Shown piece by piece: positions 5,770 to 7,934 of a stretch of 7,934 nucleotides of DNA (the first letter of the stretch is position 1; each line of letters starts with the position of its first letter). A program made the translations under genes and the position numbers. Source of the DNA: an uncultured Eubacterium sp. (GTDB lineage: Bacteria; Bacillota_A; Clostridia; Lachnospirales; Lachnospiraceae); assembly GCA_947653505.1 (NCBI GenBank), contig CANTHI010000164.1, positions 1-7,934 of the forward strand, in the 5' to 3' direction. Below the pieces are notes generated by a model, which saw nothing but the letters and a program-made list of their open reading frames with translations, did no database searches and had not been told where the DNA came from.

Positions 5770-7359
5770 TTACAGCCCCTTTGCCTTGCGATATTCCCTG
5801 AGCAGTTCAATTGCTGCCAGAGTCACTGCACAAAACGGATTAGATGTGCCTGGCGCATTCCAATGCCCATGTGGATGCTGCATTTCCAAAACATGATGAA
5901 CGGTATCATCCAGCAGCTTCCACCCCTCTTTGTCCAACGCCATTCCAAACATGTTATACCCTTGCAGAACTGTAAATGCAGCAATCATGTCTGGATAACT
6001 CTGCCACATATATGTCCCGACGGAATAACTGTCTTTCCCTGGCGTTTTAAATGAATATCTCCCAATCTTACCTTTTATCTTATCATGTTCCTGCAGCCAG
6101 AATGCCAGAAAGTCCGCATGAAATTTTTTAATCTGAACCCGCTCTTCCTCACACTGCCACCAGACAGGAATCAAAGATCTGCATACCCTGGCGGAACCCA
6201 CAACCGTATCTGCATATGGATATTTGGAAACTTGTTCACCAAAATACGGAGCCCATACAGCATGTCCCTGATCATTTGCTGCGTGAGTTTTCAAATATGC
6301 GTACGCCCTGCCGATTACGCCGCTGCACGTTCCATATAATTCAAACCGTTCTTTCGCGTCAAAGATACCGCTCCCTTTACAGACTCCCATTGCAGATACT
6401 GCCATTCTTGTACAATTTTCATGAGGCATCGCAAAGCCTGTGCTGCATCCAGTATCCAGTAAGCTCCCATTTGGATATTCCTGTTCATACCGATAAATTC
6501 CATAACTGCCCTCCGGCTGCTGCATGCGGAATAAAAATTCCAGCCCCAGTAATACCGCATCTTCAATCACCCGGTTTTCCGTCTCTATCTTAACATACAG
6601 TTCATCTTCCAGCTGTTTGCGGTAAGAATAAAAATCACACAATGCCATAACCGCCAGACAAGTCGCATCCACTGTCGGATGATCTGCTTCCGGCTGGTCT
6701 TCCAAAGGAAAAAATCCCCCCTCATCCCACTTATTTTCTTTACTCTGGCATCCCAGCGTCTGACAAATCAAAAAATCAAAACAATCTGCCAGAACATCCG
6801 GTTCTATTTCACACTCTTTGATGTAATCTATGCCACTGCATAATAAAGATAATGCATCAGAGGTAGCTGTACCAGCAACCGTTTTTCCAATCAGACTGTC
6901 TTTTTCCCCGCATCTTAAAAATGCAGGCAATCCATTCATATCATCCGCCAGGGCCAGCTGAACCATATGCACACACCACTCAATTCCCCTGATAACAGCA
7001 TCCTTCTCTGCATCTGCCTGCCCATAATCCTTCGAGACGCTTTTTCCTTCCTGAAACAGACTGACAAACTGTTCCCAGGAAACATTCCCTTTTCCAAGAT
7101 CTAATGTATCATTATATTTCCAATATTCCCCCTCAGGCACAAAACATCCAGATTTTTGAAGCAGGCTGGCTGCATATTTTACAGAAACCGGCTGATTCGC
7201 TGCTGCATCCTCAACAATCAGTATAAACTCATCCTCATCAATTTCTCCATATTTCTGCAGCCATTGGATCATCTTTATGATCAGCCTGTATTGTAATCTG
7301 ATCTCTGTAATTTTGGTCCCATTCAACAGCAGTGCATACTGTACAATTTTATCTTCCAT
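5770..7359 (-). CDS. Alpha/alpha-toroid protein resembling prenyltransferase beta subunits and terpene cyclases
   Basis: The 529-residue protein has repeat motifs of the prenyltransferase/squalene oxidase type, helical hairpins packed as an alpha/alpha barrel. Visible motifs are DEGGFF (212-217) with DHPTVDATCLAVMALCDF (226-243), QQPEGSYGIY (280-289) with DTGCSTGFAMP (302-312), DTVVGSARV (384-392), and EMQHPHGHW (492-500), a QW-like repeat. Residues 1-110 are a separate helical region of unknown function. The DXDD acid of squalene-hopene cyclases is not seen, so it is unlikely to be a hopene cyclase; a modified-substrate cyclase, a binding platform or another toroid enzyme are all possible. 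No signal peptide or membrane segment is visible. The ATG at 7359 has AGGG (7367-7370) 7 nt upstream and lies 21 bp after the preceding gene. The next gene, a radical SAM enzyme, follows without a gap, so the pair probably shares one product. Confidence 0.75.
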   Translation of the reverse strand: MEDKIVQYALLLNGTKITEIRLQYRLIIKMIQWLQKYGEIDEDEFILIVEDAAANQPVSVKYAASLLQKSGCFVPEGEYWKYNDTLDLGKGNVSWEQFVSLFQEGKSVSKDYGQADAEKDAVIRGIEWCVHMVQLALADDMNGLPAFLRCGEKDSLIGKTVAGTATSDALSLLCSGIDYIKECEIEPDVLADCFDFLICQTLGCQSKENKWDEGGFFPLEDQPEADHPTVDATCLAVMALCDFYSYRKQLEDELYVKIETENRVIEDAVLLGLEFLFRMQQPEGSYGIYRYEQEYPNGSLLDTGCSTGFAMPHENCTRMAVSAMGVCKGSGIFDAKERFELYGTCSGVIGRAYAYLKTHAANDQGHAVWAPYFGEQVSKYPYADTVVGSARVCRSLIPVWWQCEEERVQIKKFHADFLAFWLQEHDKIKGKIGRYSFKTPGKDSYSVGTYMWQSYPDMIAAFTVLQGYNMFGMALDKEGWKLLDDTVHHVLEMQHPHGHWNAPGTSNPFCAVTLAAIELLREYRKAKGL

Positions 7360-7380
7360 AATCTCACCCTTTCCTGTCCC

Positions 7381-7934
7381 TTATAACGCAGAAAGAAGCA
7401 GTCTTAACGATGGCACATATGGAGCCGGATACCGGACAAACGGATTCCCTTTACTATATTCCGGTACACCTGTCGATACAAGCAGACTCACAGATGCAAA
7501 CGTATAAAGAATCTCTTCCATAAATTCCTGTATACTTTTATTCATACCGCCACTGTTAGCAATATCATATAATTCGTTCGCCGTAAACCCTCTGGTTATG
7601 CCCCGCCCTTTGGGATGTATCTCCCTGATATATTCCCTCAGCAATTTTAGAAAAATTTCCTGCTCCTCATCCAATTGTAAAAAATTATCTTTTGTAATAA
7701 AATCATGCAGCATGTCTGCTGTAAGATACGCCTTATCTCCATTATAACGGATATAATTTTCATTCGCCACAACCTGCTGCAGTAAAGAAAAAATACCACG
7801 AAAGCTGTTTACTGCTTTCATCCAGTCCGGCACAAGATAATCAAGCAGTTCCGGTTCCATGACCTCATCGAGCTGAAATTCCTCCTGTAGAAAAAACCAC
7901 GTAAAAGCCTCCCTATAACCGTTGTGCCAACGCT
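7381..7934 (-). CDS. Uncharacterised helix-rich protein, cut by the window edge
   Basis: The frame is open to the last base of the window, with 24 sensible codons (RWHNGYREAFTWFFLQEEFQ and on) before the internal Met at 7860. That Met is therefore not the start and the real gene continues beyond 7934. At least 183 C-terminal residues are visible. They are mostly helical and acidic (LQLDEEQEIFLKLLREYIRE), with a Gly/Arg turn HPKGRGITRG and a proline-rich tail NPFVRYPAPYVP before the stop. I see no catalytic motif, signal peptide or membrane segment, and recognise no family. It is the first visible gene of the operon, 21 bp before the toroid gene, so it likely works with the toroid and radical SAM proteins. 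Confidence 0.7.
   Translation of the reverse strand, partial: RWHNGYREAFTWFFLQEEFQLDEVMEPELLDYLVPDWMKAVNSFRGIFSLLQQVVANENYIRYNGDKAYLTADMLHDFITKDNFLQLDEEQEIFLKLLREYIREIHPKGRGITRGFTANELYDIANSGGMNKSIQEFMEEILYTFASVSLLVSTGVPEYSKGNPFVRYPAPYVPSLRLLLSAL

Noticed and set aside
7277..7507. Plus-strand 76-residue frame across the junction of the first two operon genes
   Set aside because: It overlaps two convincing minus-strand genes and has no binding site.
1..7934. CRISPR array, tRNA or rRNA genes
   Set aside because: No evenly spaced short repeats, and no cloverleaf or conserved rRNA segments were seen. The only long repeat is the pair at 4-158 and 3130-3290.

Overview
The window comes from a low-GC Bacillota genome, most likely a gut Clostridia/Lachnospiraceae-type organism. 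This is inferred from strong GGAGG-type ribosome binding sites, extended -10 promoters, AT-rich codon use and a clostridial-type retropepsin-like protein with a small partner. No genus can be named from sequence alone. Every gene I accept lies on the minus strand, so the window reads from right to left.

Right part (7934 to 4654): three closely packed genes form one operon that enters from outside the window. They are a helix-rich protein of unknown function cut by the window edge, a 529-residue alpha/alpha-toroid protein resembling prenyltransferase beta subunits and terpene cyclases, and a radical SAM enzyme with a complete CX3CX2C motif. The last junction has no spacer. A radical SAM enzyme beside a cyclase-like toroid suggests a small-molecule or peptide modification pathway, but no product can be assigned.

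Middle part (4653 to 3291): a candidate promoter at about 4454-4481 would give a transcript with a leader of roughly 220 nt containing several strong inverted repeats. It then reads a small gene with a frameshift in a run of seven A, overlapped by a retropepsin-like aspartic protease gene interrupted by an in-frame TAA. Both probably are decayed. A good bidirectional intrinsic terminator closes the unit at 3382-3417.

Left part (3290 to 1): a three-gene cassette sits between two direct repeats of about 155-161 bp, roughly 85 percent identical by hand alignment. Its genes are an AAA/STAND-like ATPase with a C-terminal winged-helix-like region, a PD-(D/E)XK nuclease of the DpnII/MboI-like type coupled by a TAATG overlap, and a small unrecognised protein whose reading frame does not match its best ribosome binding site. 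The cassette has its own extended -10 promoter. An ATPase coupled to a restriction-type nuclease inside repeats is the layout expected of a mobile anti-phage defence module; this is an inference. About 550 bp between the cassette promoter and the right-hand repeat hold only traces of a decayed small gene.
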